From: Bartonella vinsonii subsp. berkhoffii ATCC 51672
GTDB taxonomy: Bacteria > Pseudomonadota > Alphaproteobacteria > Rhizobiales > Rhizobiaceae
Reading direction: 5' to 3'
Length of the DNA: 64,000 nucleotides
Assembly: GCF_902825225.1 (NCBI RefSeq)
Contig: NZ_CADEAK010000001.1
Span: 62,001-126,000 of the forward strand
Made by a program: the position numbers and the translations under genes. Shown piece after piece: positions 1 through 11,830 of the stretch (positions are counted from its first letter, which is position 1; each line of letters opens with the position of its first letter). The notes below the pieces were generated by a model. It saw nothing but the letters and a program-made list of their open reading frames with translations, searched no databases and was not told the DNA's origin.

Positions 1-1488
1 AGAAGCTGTTTCCTTGACTTGCTCTTCACGACCAATTAAAATTGCTTTTCCTAGTTTTTGATGAACATAGGAAACAGCAGCCCGCATAACTTGCTCTTCT
101 TCACCCTCTGCAAAAACAATTTGTTTCGGTGCTTGACGAACATGATTGTAAACACCACGCATTATAGAGGAAATAGGATCACGTCTCGCATTCAAATCAC
201 GTTCATAAGCTTCTAAGTCATCAATGTGCTTTTGTGCTACACCGCTTTCCATTGCTGCTTTTGCCACCGCCATAGAAACAACAGTAAACAAACGCGGATC
301 AAAAGGAACAGGAATGATATAATTTCGACCAAATTTTAATCGCTTTCCACGATAAGCTTCTGCAACACTATCAGGTACTTCCTCATGAGCCAAATCTGCA
401 AGAGCCCTTGCTCCAGCAATTTTCATATCTTCGTTAATGACCGTCGCACGTACATCAAGCGCACCACGAAATATATAAGGAAAGCAAAGAACATTATTAA
501 TCTGATTTGGATAATCCGAACGACCTGTTGCTACAATGGCATCATCACGCACTTGCATAACCTCTTCCGGTGTAATTTCTGGATCGGGATTGGCCATAGC
601 AAAAATGATTGGTTGAGGCGCCATCGATTTTACCATCTCAGGAGTAAGTGCACCTTTAGCAGAAACCCCGAAAAACACATCAGCACCTTCCATTGCTTCA
701 GCAAGAGTGCGTTTATCCGTTCGCACAGCATGCGCAGATTTCCACTGATTCATCCCCTCCTCACGACCTTCATAGACAACACCCTTCGTATCACATAATA
801 TGATATTCTCAGATCGAAAACCCATCGCTTTGATTAATTCAATACAAGCAATTCCCGCAGAACCAGCGCCATTACAGACCAGTCGCGTATTTTGCATATC
901 GCGCCCTGTTAAAGTCAAAGCATTGAGAACACCCGCAGCAACAATGATCGCTGTACCGTGTTGATCATCATGAAAAACAGGAATCTTCATGATCTCACGT
1001 AAGCGACTTTCAATTATAAAACACTCCGGTGCTTTAAGGTCTTCAAGATTAATGCCACCAAAAGAAGGCTCCAAATGACGCACCAGATTGATAAAACTTT
1101 CCGTGTCATTCGTATCAATTTCCAGATCGATTGAATCAATATCTGCAAAGCGCTTAAAAAGTACTGCTTTGCCTTCCATAACTGGCTTGGATGCAAGTGC
1201 ACCCAAATTACCCAAACCTAAAATAGCTGTTCCATTTGATATAACAGCAACAAGATTGCCCTTTGCTGTATAATCATAAGCTAACGCTGGATTTTGAGCA
1301 ATCGCTTTAACGGGAATAGCAACACCTGGTGAATATGCAAGTGCTAAATCATGCTGCGTTGCCATAGATTTCGTTGCAACAATTTCAAGCTTTCCAGGCC
1401 GTCCACGACTATGAAAATCAAGCGCTTCTCGTTCACTCGCACTATAAATTGTTTGAGGCGTTTTCTGATCTTGTTCACTTTTTTTCAT
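1..1488 (-). CDS. maeB: NADP-dependent malic enzyme, MaeB type (5' part; gene runs off the window start)
   Basis: Oxidative decarboxylation of malate to pyruvate with NADP+, a cytoplasmic C4-to-C3 step. The reverse-strand frame opens with ATG at 1488 and stays open to base 1, giving 496 visible codons. The N-terminus contains the malic-enzyme signatures AYSPGVAIP (about residues 51-59) and NGTAILGLGNLGALASKPV (about 85-103), where the dinucleotide site begins. The last visible codons read AILIGREEQVKE, which fits the phosphotransacetylase-like C-terminal domain of the roughly 760-residue MaeB family, so about a third of the protein lies outside the window. It is divergent from mutS across about 207 bp. 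The family call is secure. Whether the enzyme prefers NADP or NAD is inferred from the fused architecture. Confidence 0.93.
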   Translation of the reverse strand, partial: MKKSEQDQKTPQTIYSASEREALDFHSRGRPGKLEIVATKSMATQHDLALAYSPGVAIPVKAIAQNPALAYDYTAKGNLVAVISNGTAILGLGNLGALASKPVMEGKAVLFKRFADIDSIDLEIDTNDTESFINLVRHLEPSFGGINLEDLKAPECFIIESRLREIMKIPVFHDDQHGTAIIVAAGVLNALTLTGRDMQNTRLVCNGAGSAGIACIELIKAMGFRSENIILCDTKGVVYEGREEGMNQWKSAHAVRTDKRTLAEAMEGADVFFGVSAKGALTPEMVKSMAPQPIIFAMANPDPEITPEEVMQVRDDAIVATGRSDYPNQINNVLCFPYIFRGALDVRATVINEDMKIAGARALADLAHEEVPDSVAEAYRGKRLKFGRNYIIPVPFDPRLFTVVSMAVAKAAMESGVAQKHIDDLEAYERDLNARRDPISSIMRGVYNHVRQAPKQIVFAEGEEEQVMRAAVSYVHQKLGKAILIGREEQVKETAS

Positions 1489-1695
1489 CTCACTTAGCTT
1501 TCCAAAAACAGTGTAAATTCCGCTTGATAATGCGTGTCATTATCCAATTTTAAAATTTGATTCATATATCAGAAATCGTTATGCTTGCTTTAACGGACCT
1601 GATCATACCTTTCAATTAAGAGATAATGAAGATAAACATTGAAGTAAACAAAAAAGGGCACTAAAGCCTCACATGAAGAAAACAGGCGCGTAAAA
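1489..1695. promoter_or_regulatory. maeB / mutS divergent intergenic region
   Basis: These 207 bp separate two divergently transcribed genes and must hold both promoters. The sequence is AT-rich and I saw no strong palindrome or unambiguous -35/-10 pair. Confidence 0.4.
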
Positions 1696-4440
1696 ATGGA
1701 TAATAAAGCCACCCATAAAAATAATTTAATCCCACAGGCCCCCCCTTCATCTGCTCCTCATCAACAGCGCCTCACACCTATGATGGAGCAATATATAGAA
1801 ATCAAAGCAGTGAATAATGACTCCCTTCTCTTTTATAGAATGGGTGATTTCTATGAATTATTTTTTAATGACGCAATTGAAGCCGCTCAAGCTTTAGGAA
1901 TCACACTCACAACACGCGGAAAACATTTGGGTGAAGATATTCCTATGTGTGGTGTTCCCGTGCATGCTGCGGATGATTATTTGCAAAAACTTATTGCCTG
2001 TGGTTATCGCGTTGCTGTTTGTGAACAAACAGAAGATCCTGCAGAAGCTAAAAAACGTGGATCAAAATCGGTTGTTCGACGCGATGTCGTTCGTCTTGTC
2101 ACTCCTGGAACCATAACAGAAGAAAAGCTTCTTGATCCAGCGCGCGCAAATTATCTCATGACACTTGCTCGCATCAAAACCAGCGATGGAGAGGAATTTG
2201 CGCTTTCTTGGATTGATATCTCAACAGGCATATTTCGTGTAACAGAAAGCCGCAATGAAAAGCTTTTGGCAGATATTATGCGCGTGGATCCAAAAGAAAT
2301 CATTGTCGCTGACTCTTTTTTTCATGATAAATCGCACAAATCACTTTTTGAAGTTCTCGGGCGTATCATTTCGCCTCAACCTGCAAATCTCTTTGATGCA
2401 ATCACTGCTGAACGCGATATTTGCAATTATTTCAAACTCTCAACCCTTGAAGGTGTTGCCGATTATTCACGCCCCGAACTCTGTGCAATCGTCGCAGCCA
2501 TTCGTTATATCGAAAAAACGCAAATCACGCATCGCCCTCCTCTCATGCGTCCTGAACGTCAAAATGAAAGTGCTACTCTTTTCATAGATGCCGCTACCAG
2601 ACTGAGTCTGGAGCTTATTCGAACAACATCAGGTCAACGAGATGGAAGTTTACTCAAAGCTATTGATCGTACTGTCACAGGAGGAGGATCACGCCTTCTC
2701 GTTGATCGCCTCATTGCTCCTCTTACCTCACCTTCAGCTATTGATAAGCGTCTGGATTCAATAGATTTTTTTCTACACAATCCGTCCCTTGCAGAAGCCA
2801 TACAATTGATTTTAAAAGGGGGACCAGATATGCCACGCGCAGTCTCACGGTTGGCCCTTGGACGAGGAGGACCTCGTGATATGGCTACAATCCAGCGCGG
2901 TTTTGAAATCGTTCGTGAACTTCATCAGCTCCTTAACAATGAATTGCTTCCTCAAGAAATAAGTGACGTACAACAAACTTTCTCATACCTCCCTACTGCT
3001 TTGCATTTTCATTTACAACAAGCATTAGCGGATGATCTTCCACTCCTTAAACGTGATGGCGGTTTTATTCGCCCACAATATCATAAAGAGCTCGATGAAA
3101 TGCGCGCTCTACGCGATGAATCTCGCCGCGTTATTGCTGAACTACAAGCACAATATGCTCAAGAAACAGATATAAAAACTCTCAAAATAAAGCATAACAA
3201 TATTTTAGGTTATTTCATTGAAGTCACTAATGTACAAGCGTCTGCTCTCACAAACAACCCACAAGCTAAAGCGCGTTTTATCCATAGGCAAACAATGGCA
3301 AATGCTATGCGCTTTACGACAACAGAGCTTGCCGATCTTGAAAGTCGTATTGCTCATGCTGCCAACCACGCACTGACACTTGAACTGGAAATCTTTGATA
3401 CTCTTGTCCATGAAATTACCGAACAAGTTGATTTCATCCGTAAAGCCGCTGAAGCACTTGCCATTTTGGATGTCACCGTTGCGTTAGCACATCTTGCTGA
3501 GGAACAAGGATATTGTCGTCCTAAAATTGATCAGTCACTTACCTTTCACATTACGGCAGGGCGCCATCCCGTCGTGGAGCAAGCACTCCGAAAGCAAGCA
3601 GCAGAACCATTTGTTGCCAATAATTGTGATCTTTCTGTACAAGAAAATCATCAATATGCAGCAATTTGGCTTTTGACTGGTCCCAATATGGGAGGAAAAT
3701 CAACTTTTTTGCGGCAAAACGCTCTCATTGCTATTATGGCACAAATGGGTTCCTTTGTTCCGGCTACTGCAGCGCATATTGGCGTTGTTGATCGTTTGTT
3801 TAGTCGTGTTGGTGCTTCTGATGATCTGGCACGGGGACGATCAACCTTTATGATGGAAATGGTCGAAACAGCAACGATTCTTAATCATGCAAGTCACCAT
3901 TCCCTTGTTATTCTTGACGAAATTGGACGGGGCACATCAACTTTTGATGGACTTTCTATTGCTTGGGCTGCTGTTGAATATCTTCATGAAGTTAATCATT
4001 GTCGTGCTATTCTCGCTACGCATTTTCATGAAATGACAGCACTCACGCAAAAACTTGATCGCCTCCATAATGTAACAATGAAAGTCAAAAATTGGGATGG
4101 CGATGTCGTATTTCTTCATGAAGTTACAAAAGGAGCTGCTGATCGATCCTATGGTGTACAAGTTGCAAAACTTGCGGGACTTCCCGAAGCAGTTATTACA
4201 CGTGCTACAGATGTTCTCTACCAGTTAGAAAAAGGCGAAATGGCCGGAAAAGGACATAAATTAATTGATGATCTCCCGCTCTTTTCTCTTAAAACGGACT
4301 CTCCTATCAATGAAAAAACAAACAAACATTGTGCACTTCATAAAGCTTTGGAAAATATCCATCCTGACGAACTCTCTCCTAAGCAGGCTTTAGAAGCACT
4401 CTATCACCTCAAACAACTTGAAAAAAATAATCCCCTATAG
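1696..4440 (+). CDS. mutS: DNA mismatch repair protein MutS
   Basis: Recognises mismatches and small loops and starts methyl-independent mismatch repair with MutL. At 914 residues it is full length, close to other alphaproteobacterial MutS proteins. The mismatch-reading Phe-x-Glu motif is present in RMGDFYELF (F52, E54). The Walker A loop is GPNMGGKST (residues 662-670), followed by the MutS signature around [20 protein letters not shown] and Walker B in [16 protein letters not shown]. The C-terminal tail ([13 protein letters not shown]) matches the dimerisation helix region. It starts at ATG 1696 with an unremarkable ribosome site. It stands alone, divergent from maeB and convergent with ilvD. 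Nothing suggests inactivation. Confidence 0.98.
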   Translation: MDNKATHKNNLIPQAPPSSAPHQQRLTPMMEQYIEIKAVNNDSLLFYRMGDFYELFFNDAIEAAQALGITLTTRGKHLGEDIPMCGVPVHAADDYLQKLIACGYRVAVCEQTEDPAEAKKRGSKSVVRRDVVRLVTPGTITEEKLLDPARANYLMTLARIKTSDGEEFALSWIDISTGIFRVTESRNEKLLADIMRVDPKEIIVADSFFHDKSHKSLFEVLGRIISPQPANLFDAITAERDICNYFKLSTLEGVADYSRPELCAIVAAIRYIEKTQITHRPPLMRPERQNESATLFIDAATRLSLELIRTTSGQRDGSLLKAIDRTVTGGGSRLLVDRLIAPLTSPSAIDKRLDSIDFFLHNPSLAEAIQLILKGGPDMPRAVSRLALGRGGPRDMATIQRGFEIVRELHQLLNNELLPQEISDVQQTFSYLPTALHFHLQQALADDLPLLKRDGGFIRPQYHKELDEMRALRDESRRVIAELQAQYAQETDIKTLKIKHNNILGYFIEVTNVQASALTNNPQAKARFIHRQTMANAMRFTTTELADLESRIAHAANHALTLELEIFDTLVHEITEQVDFIRKAAEALAILDVTVALAHLAEEQGYCRPKIDQSLTFHITAGRHPVVEQALRKQAAEPFVANNCDLSVQENHQYAAIWLLTGPNMGGKSTFLRQNALIAIMAQMGSFVPATAAHIGVVDRLFSRVGASDDLARGRSTFMMEMVETATILNHASHHSLVILDEIGRGTSTFDGLSIAWAAVEYLHEVNHCRAILATHFHEMTALTQKLDRLHNVTMKVKNWDGDVVFLHEVTKGAADRSYGVQVAKLAGLPEAVITRATDVLYQLEKGEMAGKGHKLIDDLPLFSLKTDSPINEKTNKHCALHKALENIHPDELSPKQALEALYHLKQLEKNNPL

Positions 4441-4732
4441 AAACATTAAATGAAGTGCTTTTTCATGATCGTTTTAAAGCAGTGTAACCATTCATTTCAT
4501 TATCATTGCTTTTCTGTCTCAATCTCTCTTGATCAGCATAATGCATAGAGAGGAAAAGCCTGCACAGCATATTTTGGGGAACTTCATACGAACCAAATGA
4601 AATTCGCGGCAATGCGAAAATCATATTTACAATGACTTGAAGTATTCTGTTAAGTTCATTTAAATATTACGCAAGAGATGCAAAATCTCTAAACTTCCCT
4701 GTCTTTCATAAGATGAATTCTTTAACATCAAA

Positions 4733-6571
4733 TCAAATACTACGAACTGCTCCTCTAGCAGCAGAAGTTGTCATTGCTGCATATGCTTTGAGAGCTTTGG
4801 AAATCTTGCGTTCACGCTCTTCAATTGGTTGCCAAGCTGTTTTTCCTTTTGCTTCCATTTTGGTACGACGATGCCTCATCTCAACGTCATCCACCACCAG
4901 ATGAATAGTACGGTTAGGAATATCTATTTCTATGATATCCCCCTCTTCCACCAAAGCAATTTCCCCTCCTTCAGCAGCTTCTGGTGAAATATGCCCGATA
5001 GAAAGCCCTGAAGATCCCCCTGAAAAACGCCCATCGGTTATAAGCGCACAAACTTCTCCTAATCCTTTGGATTTGAGATAGCTTGTTGGATAGAGCATTT
5101 CTTGCATTCCAGGTCCACCACGCGGACCTTCATAACGAATTAAAACAATATCACCTGATTCAATTTTATCGTTCAAGATTGCTGCAACAGCGGAATCTTG
5201 GCTTTCAAAAATTCTTGCTGTACCTTTAAAAGTTAAAATCGACGGATCCACACCTGCTGTTTTCACAATACAGCCATCTTTGGCAAGATTTCCATAAAGA
5301 ACTGCCAATCCCCCATCTTGCGAATAAGCATGCTCTCTATCGCGAATCACACCCTTTTTACGATCGAGATCAAGAGTATTATAGCGACAAAATTGACTAA
5401 AAGCTGTTTGTGTTGGAACACCACCTGGAGCTGCACGGTAAAATTCATGAACCGTTGATTCACGTGTCTGTTTTACATCCCAATGACAAAGAGCTTCCTT
5501 CATCGTTTTCGCATGAACCGTATAAACAGATGTGTCAATAAGTCCAGCAGCATCCAATTCCCCTAAAAGCCCCATAATACCACCAGCACGGTGAACATCC
5601 TCCATATGCACATTGGCAACAGCAGGCGCAACCTTGCACAAAACAGGAACACGCCGCGAAAGATTATCAATATCCGTCATGGTAAAATTGATCTCACCCT
5701 CTTGCGCCGCAGCTAAAAGATGCAAAACCGTATTGGTTGATCCTCCCATGGAAATATCTACGGTCATTGCATTTTTAAAAGCCCTGCGTGAAGCAATAGA
5801 ACGCGGCAAAACTGTCTCATCATCTTCTTCATAGTAACGCTTGACCAATACAACAATCTGTCGTCCAGCTTCTTCAAAAAGCATTCGCCGATCTGCATGC
5901 GTTGCTAACACTGATCCGTTTCCAGGGAGAGAAAGTCCTAATGCTTCGGTCAAACAATTCATAGAATTCGCTGTGAACATTCCTGAACAGGAACCACATG
6001 TAGGACAAGCAGCACGTTCTATTTCCACAACTTCTTGTTCTGAATTATATTCTGAAGCAGCAGCAATCATTGCATCCACTAAATCAACAGTGCGATCTTG
6101 GCCTTTCCATCTAATCTTACCTGCTTCCATCGGTCCGCCTGAGACAAAAATGGTTGGAATATTCAACCGCAAAGAAGCCATTAACATACCAGGTGTAATT
6201 TTGTCACAATTGGAAATACAGATAAGCGCATCCGCACAATGTGCATTGACCATGTATTCAACAGAATCAGCAATGATTTCACGTGAAGGCAAAGAATAAA
6301 GCATCCCATCATGCCCCATAGCGATTCCATCATCTACAGCAATTGTATTAAACTCTTTTGCTACACCACCAGCAAGAGCTATCTCCTGTGCCACCAGTTG
6401 CCCAAGATCTTTTAAATGGACATGCCCTGGTACAAATTGTGTAAAAGAATTCGCAATAGCAATAATGGGTTTACCAAAATCAGTATCTTTCATCCCTGTT
6501 GCACGCCAAAGACCACGGGCTCCTGCCATATTGCGCCCATGGGTTGATATTCTTGAACGGTAAGAAGGCAT
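4733..6571 (-). CDS. ilvD: Dihydroxy-acid dehydratase
   Basis: Dehydrates 2,3-dihydroxy-isovalerate and 2,3-dihydroxy-3-methylvalerate to the keto acids that precede valine, leucine and isoleucine. The 612 residues cover the whole IlvD/Edd fold. Iron-sulfur ligands are visible as C122 in [11 protein letters not shown] and C195 in [11 protein letters not shown], and the C-terminal [20 protein letters not shown] signature is intact. The ATG at 6571 gives the expected [21 protein letters not shown]-terminus. The gene is monocistronic, convergent with mutS, and preceded by a long AT-rich spacer that holds its promoter. Presence of IlvD implies that at least part of the branched-chain amino acid pathway is retained. 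Confidence 0.97.
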   Translation of the reverse strand: MPSYRSRISTHGRNMAGARGLWRATGMKDTDFGKPIIAIANSFTQFVPGHVHLKDLGQLVAQEIALAGGVAKEFNTIAVDDGIAMGHDGMLYSLPSREIIADSVEYMVNAHCADALICISNCDKITPGMLMASLRLNIPTIFVSGGPMEAGKIRWKGQDRTVDLVDAMIAAASEYNSEQEVVEIERAACPTCGSCSGMFTANSMNCLTEALGLSLPGNGSVLATHADRRMLFEEAGRQIVVLVKRYYEEDDETVLPRSIASRRAFKNAMTVDISMGGSTNTVLHLLAAAQEGEINFTMTDIDNLSRRVPVLCKVAPAVANVHMEDVHRAGGIMGLLGELDAAGLIDTSVYTVHAKTMKEALCHWDVKQTRESTVHEFYRAAPGGVPTQTAFSQFCRYNTLDLDRKKGVIRDREHAYSQDGGLAVLYGNLAKDGCIVKTAGVDPSILTFKGTARIFESQDSAVAAILNDKIESGDIVLIRYEGPRGGPGMQEMLYPTSYLKSKGLGEVCALITDGRFSGGSSGLSIGHISPEAAEGGEIALVEEGDIIEIDIPNRTIHLVVDDVEMRHRRTKMEAKGKTAWQPIEERERKISKALKAYAAMTTSAARGAVRSI

Positions 6572-7029
6572 TATTTTTTCCCCTCAAATAATTCCATTTT
6601 TTCTGTTGTGCTGTAAGTTAACCTTAAAAACAAGAGCGCGCTTATGAGAAAGAGAAAAATATCTTTCTTGAAACATTTAAATCACAAAATCCAAAGCTTA
6701 CGCATAAGCTCCATTCGGCTGCTATTTTTCATAACCCCTTAAAGCTTTTTAATAGTTTTTACCGATATTACTTTTACGCATAATGCCATAAGTGGTAAAT
6801 AACTCGCTTTTTTATACACATCCGGTAAATATTACTCATTTGCTTTTCGCTTTTATTATAATAAAGTTTCATGAAAAACAAAAAGAACATAGTCAGCAGT
6901 TGCAAAAAAGCATTATTTAAAAATCGTTTAAAAATACTGAGAAAAAACAACTACAGAATAGCATTTCTTAAAATGCATAAATTCCCGTTATAAATGGCAA
7001 TGCCTTATGAGCAAAAATCTGTACCTTTT
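6572..7029. other. Long AT-rich spacer between tRNA-Ala and ilvD
   Basis: These 458 bp hold no convincing gene. Both neighbours are on the minus strand, so the spacer contains the tRNA 3' end processing or termination region and the ilvD promoter. An imperfect direct repeat beginning GGTAAATA occurs at about 6793 and again at about 6833, 40 bp apart. Its function is unknown. Confidence 0.4.
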
Positions 7030-7105
<76 letters not shown>

Positions 7106-7225
7106 AAATAAAGGCGGATTCTTTTCCCAAAAGATGGTAAACAATCTCAGGGAGTTTCTAAAACGAGAGAAAGCGAAGATCAAGAAGAATTTGCATTCAA
7201 TAAAAAGAAGACCTTCTTCCTTCTC

Positions 7226-7606
7226 TTAAATATCGTCATCGTTAGAAACACCACCTCCGATAATACCAGTAACATCATCATCGTCATCGTCTTCATCGTC
7301 AGACAAAAACGTGTCATCATCATCACCAAGATCCACATCACTATCTTCCAAATCAGGAAGATCATCATCTTTAGAATCGTCACCATCCTCCTCAAGAAGC
7401 ATAAAGGCAGACTTTTCAAGTGCTGTATCAAGTTCTTCTGCATCCACTTCTTCTTCACTACTCGCTTCTGCTGCCGCAACCTCAAAATAAGAGCGTGGAT
7501 AAGAAATCCCTGTATAAGGTGATACGATAGGGTCGCGATTAAGATCATAAAACTTCTTTCCCGTTTCTGGATCGATACGCTTCGTTCCAAGTTCTTGTTT
7601 TGCCAT
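7226..7606 (-). CDS. TIGR02300 family acidic protein (function unknown)
   Basis: A 126-residue protein. Residues 1-45 form a small conserved domain (MAKQELGTKRIDPETGKKFYDLNRDP, then SPYTGISYP) typical of the alphaproteobacterial TIGR02300 family. The rest is extremely acidic, with long Asp/Glu runs between residues 50 and 126 and no predicted fold. I chose the ATG at 7606 rather than the upstream start at 7669 because a GAGGG ribosome site sits just before it and the family begins at MAKQELG. It is divergent from aroA and upstream of tRNA-Ala on the same strand, the standard Rhizobiales order. No biochemical function is established. The acidic tail could bind a basic partner, but that is speculation. 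Confidence 0.85.
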   Translation of the reverse strand: MAKQELGTKRIDPETGKKFYDLNRDPIVSPYTGISYPRSYFEVAAAEASSEEEVDAEELDTALEKSAFMLLEEDGDDSKDDDLPDLEDSDVDLGDDDDTFLSDDEDDDDDDVTGIIGGGVSNDDDI

Positions 7607-7642
7607 GAACCGTCCCTCTTTGATTAACTTAAATTCCATTAA

Positions 7643-9759
<2,117 letters not shown>

Positions 9760-9784
9760 ATGAAATCGTTAAGGTAATTTTCGG

Positions 9785-9893
9785 CCTAGCGCTAATTTTT
9801 CTTCCTATTTAAGAAAAAAGGCATGAAGTTACCCAGTGTTAACACTAACCTAGCGCTTATGCCTTTTTATTAAGGTATGTATCAGGAGTTCTT
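9785..9893 (+). promoter_or_regulatory. rpsA leader with direct repeat and long hairpin
   Basis: Two exact copies of CCTAGCGCT lie at 9785-9793 and 9849-9857. A hairpin can form from AAAAAGGCAT (9815-9824) and ATGCCTTTTT (9859-9868), extended by AAG/CTT with one bulged G, followed by T-rich sequence. Its loop contains the palindrome AGTGTTAACACT (9835-9846). The hairpin could terminate cmk transcription or be part of an S1 autoregulatory leader. The sequence does not decide between these. A CAGGAG ribosome site precedes the rpsA ATG. Confidence 0.5.
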
Positions 9894-11594
9894 ATGTCAC
9901 AATACAATCCCACAACAGCGGATTTTGAAGCTCTTTTAACAGAATCTTTTCAAACCAATGATCTTAATGAAGGATCCGTTGTTAAAGGTCGTGTCATCGC
10001 AATCGAAAAAGACATGGCTATTATTGATGCTGGACTAAAAGTCGAAGGACGTATTCCACTCAAAGAATTTGGAGCTAAAGGAAAAGACGGTTCCTTGCAA
10101 GTTGGCGATGAAGTTGAAGTTTACATTGAGCGCATTGAAAATGCGATGGGTGAAGCTGTTCTATCGCGTGAAAAAGCACGGCGCGAAGAAAGCTGGATCC
10201 GTTTAGAAGAAAAATTCAATGCTGGAGCACGCGTTGATGGCGTTATCTTTAGCCAAGTAAAAGGCGGGTTTACAGTCGATCTCGATGGTGCTGTTGCTTT
10301 CTTGCCTCGTAGCCAAGTCGATATTCGCCCCATTCGTGATGTTTCACCTCTCATGCACAATTCGCAATCCTTTGAGATTTTAAAAATGGATCGTCGTCGT
10401 GGTAATATTGTTGTTTCACGTCGTACTGTCTTAGAGGAAAGCCGTGCCGAACAGCGTTCAGAAATCGTACAAAATCTTGAAGAAAACCAAATCGTTGAAG
10501 GTGTTGTTAAAAATATCACTGATTATGGTGCCTTTGTTGATCTTGGTGGAATTGACGGACTCCTCCACGTTACAGATATGGCTTGGCGGCGTGTTAACCC
10601 CCCATCTGAGGTTCTCACAATTGGACAAACTATTAAAGTTCAAATCATTCGTATCAATCAAGATACACACCGTATCTCTCTTGGTATGAAACAGCTTGAA
10701 AGTGATCCTTGGGAAAGCATCAGCGCTCGATATCCTGTTGGTAAAAAAATTACTGGTGCTGTTACCAATATCACAGATTACGGTGGTTTTGTTGAAATAG
10801 AACCCGGAATCGAAGGGTTGATCCACGTTTCCGAAATGAGTTGGACAAAGAAAAATGTTCATCCAGGAAAACTTCTTTCCACATCACAAGAAGTAGAAGT
10901 TGTTGTTTTGGAAATTGATCCTTCTAAACGGCGTATTTCTCTTGGCTTAAAACAAACATTTGAAAATCCATGGATTGCTTTTGCCAATAAATTTCCTGTT
11001 AATTCACAAATCGAAGGAGAGGTCAAAAACAAAACAAAATTTGGTCTCTTCATTGGGCTTGAAGGTGATGTCGACGGCATGGTTCATCTCTCTGATCTTG
11101 ATTGGAATCGCCCTGGTGAACAAGTCATTGATACTTACAATAAAGGTGATATCGTTAAGGCTGTTGTCTTGGATGTTGACATTGAAAAAGAACGTATCTC
11201 TCTTGGAATTAAGCAACTTTCCAATGACAAAGTTGGGGAAGCTGCTGCGGCTGGTGAACTTCGCAAAGGTGCTGTAGTAACATGTGAAGTGATTGCAGTT
11301 AATGACAATGACATTGGTGTGAAATTGATTGACCACAATCTTGAAACAACCATCCGTCGCGCTGACTTGGCTCGTGATCGTGATGAACAGCGCCCTGAAC
11401 GTTTTTCAATTGGTCAAAGAATTGATGCCCGCATCACTGCATTTGATAAAAAAACACGTAAACTTTCAGTGTCTATCAAAGCTTTAGAAATTGCAGAGGA
11501 AAAAGAAGCTGTTGCACAATATGGTTCTACGGATTCAGGTGCTTCTCTTGGTGATATTCTCGGCGCAGCTTTGAAAAAACAAGAACAAGATTAA
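9894..11594 (+). CDS. rpsA: 30S ribosomal protein S1
   Basis: Binds mRNA and helps unstructured and weak-ribosome-site messages onto the 30S subunit. The 566 residues contain six S1 (OB-fold) repeats. Clear examples read VVKGRVIAIEKDMAIIDAG, VVKNITDYGAFVDLGGIDG, AVTNITDYGGFVEIEPGIEG and EVKNKTKFGLFIGLEGDVDG, each followed by a GLLHVTDM-like segment and an (R)ISLGxKQ end. Length is normal for alphaproteobacterial S1. It follows cmk after 134 bp of structured leader and ends at a strong terminator. The E. coli gene is autoregulated through its leader, so the structured leader here is suggestive. Confidence 0.98.
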   Translation: MSQYNPTTADFEALLTESFQTNDLNEGSVVKGRVIAIEKDMAIIDAGLKVEGRIPLKEFGAKGKDGSLQVGDEVEVYIERIENAMGEAVLSREKARREESWIRLEEKFNAGARVDGVIFSQVKGGFTVDLDGAVAFLPRSQVDIRPIRDVSPLMHNSQSFEILKMDRRRGNIVVSRRTVLEESRAEQRSEIVQNLEENQIVEGVVKNITDYGAFVDLGGIDGLLHVTDMAWRRVNPPSEVLTIGQTIKVQIIRINQDTHRISLGMKQLESDPWESISARYPVGKKITGAVTNITDYGGFVEIEPGIEGLIHVSEMSWTKKNVHPGKLLSTSQEVEVVVLEIDPSKRRISLGLKQTFENPWIAFANKFPVNSQIEGEVKNKTKFGLFIGLEGDVDGMVHLSDLDWNRPGEQVIDTYNKGDIVKAVVLDVDIEKERISLGIKQLSNDKVGEAAAAGELRKGAVVTCEVIAVNDNDIGVKLIDHNLETTIRRADLARDRDEQRPERFSIGQRIDARITAFDKKTRKLSVSIKALEIAEEKEAVAQYGSTDSGASLGDILGAALKKQEQD

Positions 11595-11624
11595 TGTTCA
11601 ATTGCTAACACAATAATTAAAACT

Positions 11625-11656
11625 AAGGTCGCTTATCTTTCTAGCGACCTTTTTTA
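11625..11656 (+). terminator. rpsA intrinsic terminator
   Basis: AAGGTCGC (11625-11632) pairs exactly with GCGACCTT (11644-11651) around an 11-nt loop and runs into a tract of T residues. It lies 30 bp after the rpsA stop. Confidence 0.9.
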
Positions 11657-11830
11657 TTCTTAAAAGAAGTTTTCCGCTGATTTCTTCAATGATCGCGTCA
11701 AAAATTATAAAGACTCTTACAAGAAAAATAAAAAGTTTATTTTTTTCTATGAACTGCTCATGAGTAAGATAAAGTGCTCACAGCTCCTTAAACATAAAGA
11801 AACCATGTAATTGAATAGCAATAGAAAATT

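Noticed and set aside
385-798. 137-codon plus-strand frame at the window start
   Set aside because: It is antisense to maeB, whose reading frame is clearly supported by family motifs.
4441-4732. Terminator between convergent mutS and ilvD
   Set aside because: Only short stems (such as GAGAT/ATCTC near 4675-4690 and CTCTCT/AGAGAG near 4525-4555) without T-tracts were seen.
7180-7590. 136-codon minus-strand frame over the TIGR02300 gene
   Set aside because: It is the same DNA in another frame; its Leu/Met runs come from the Asp-rich coding repeats of the real gene.
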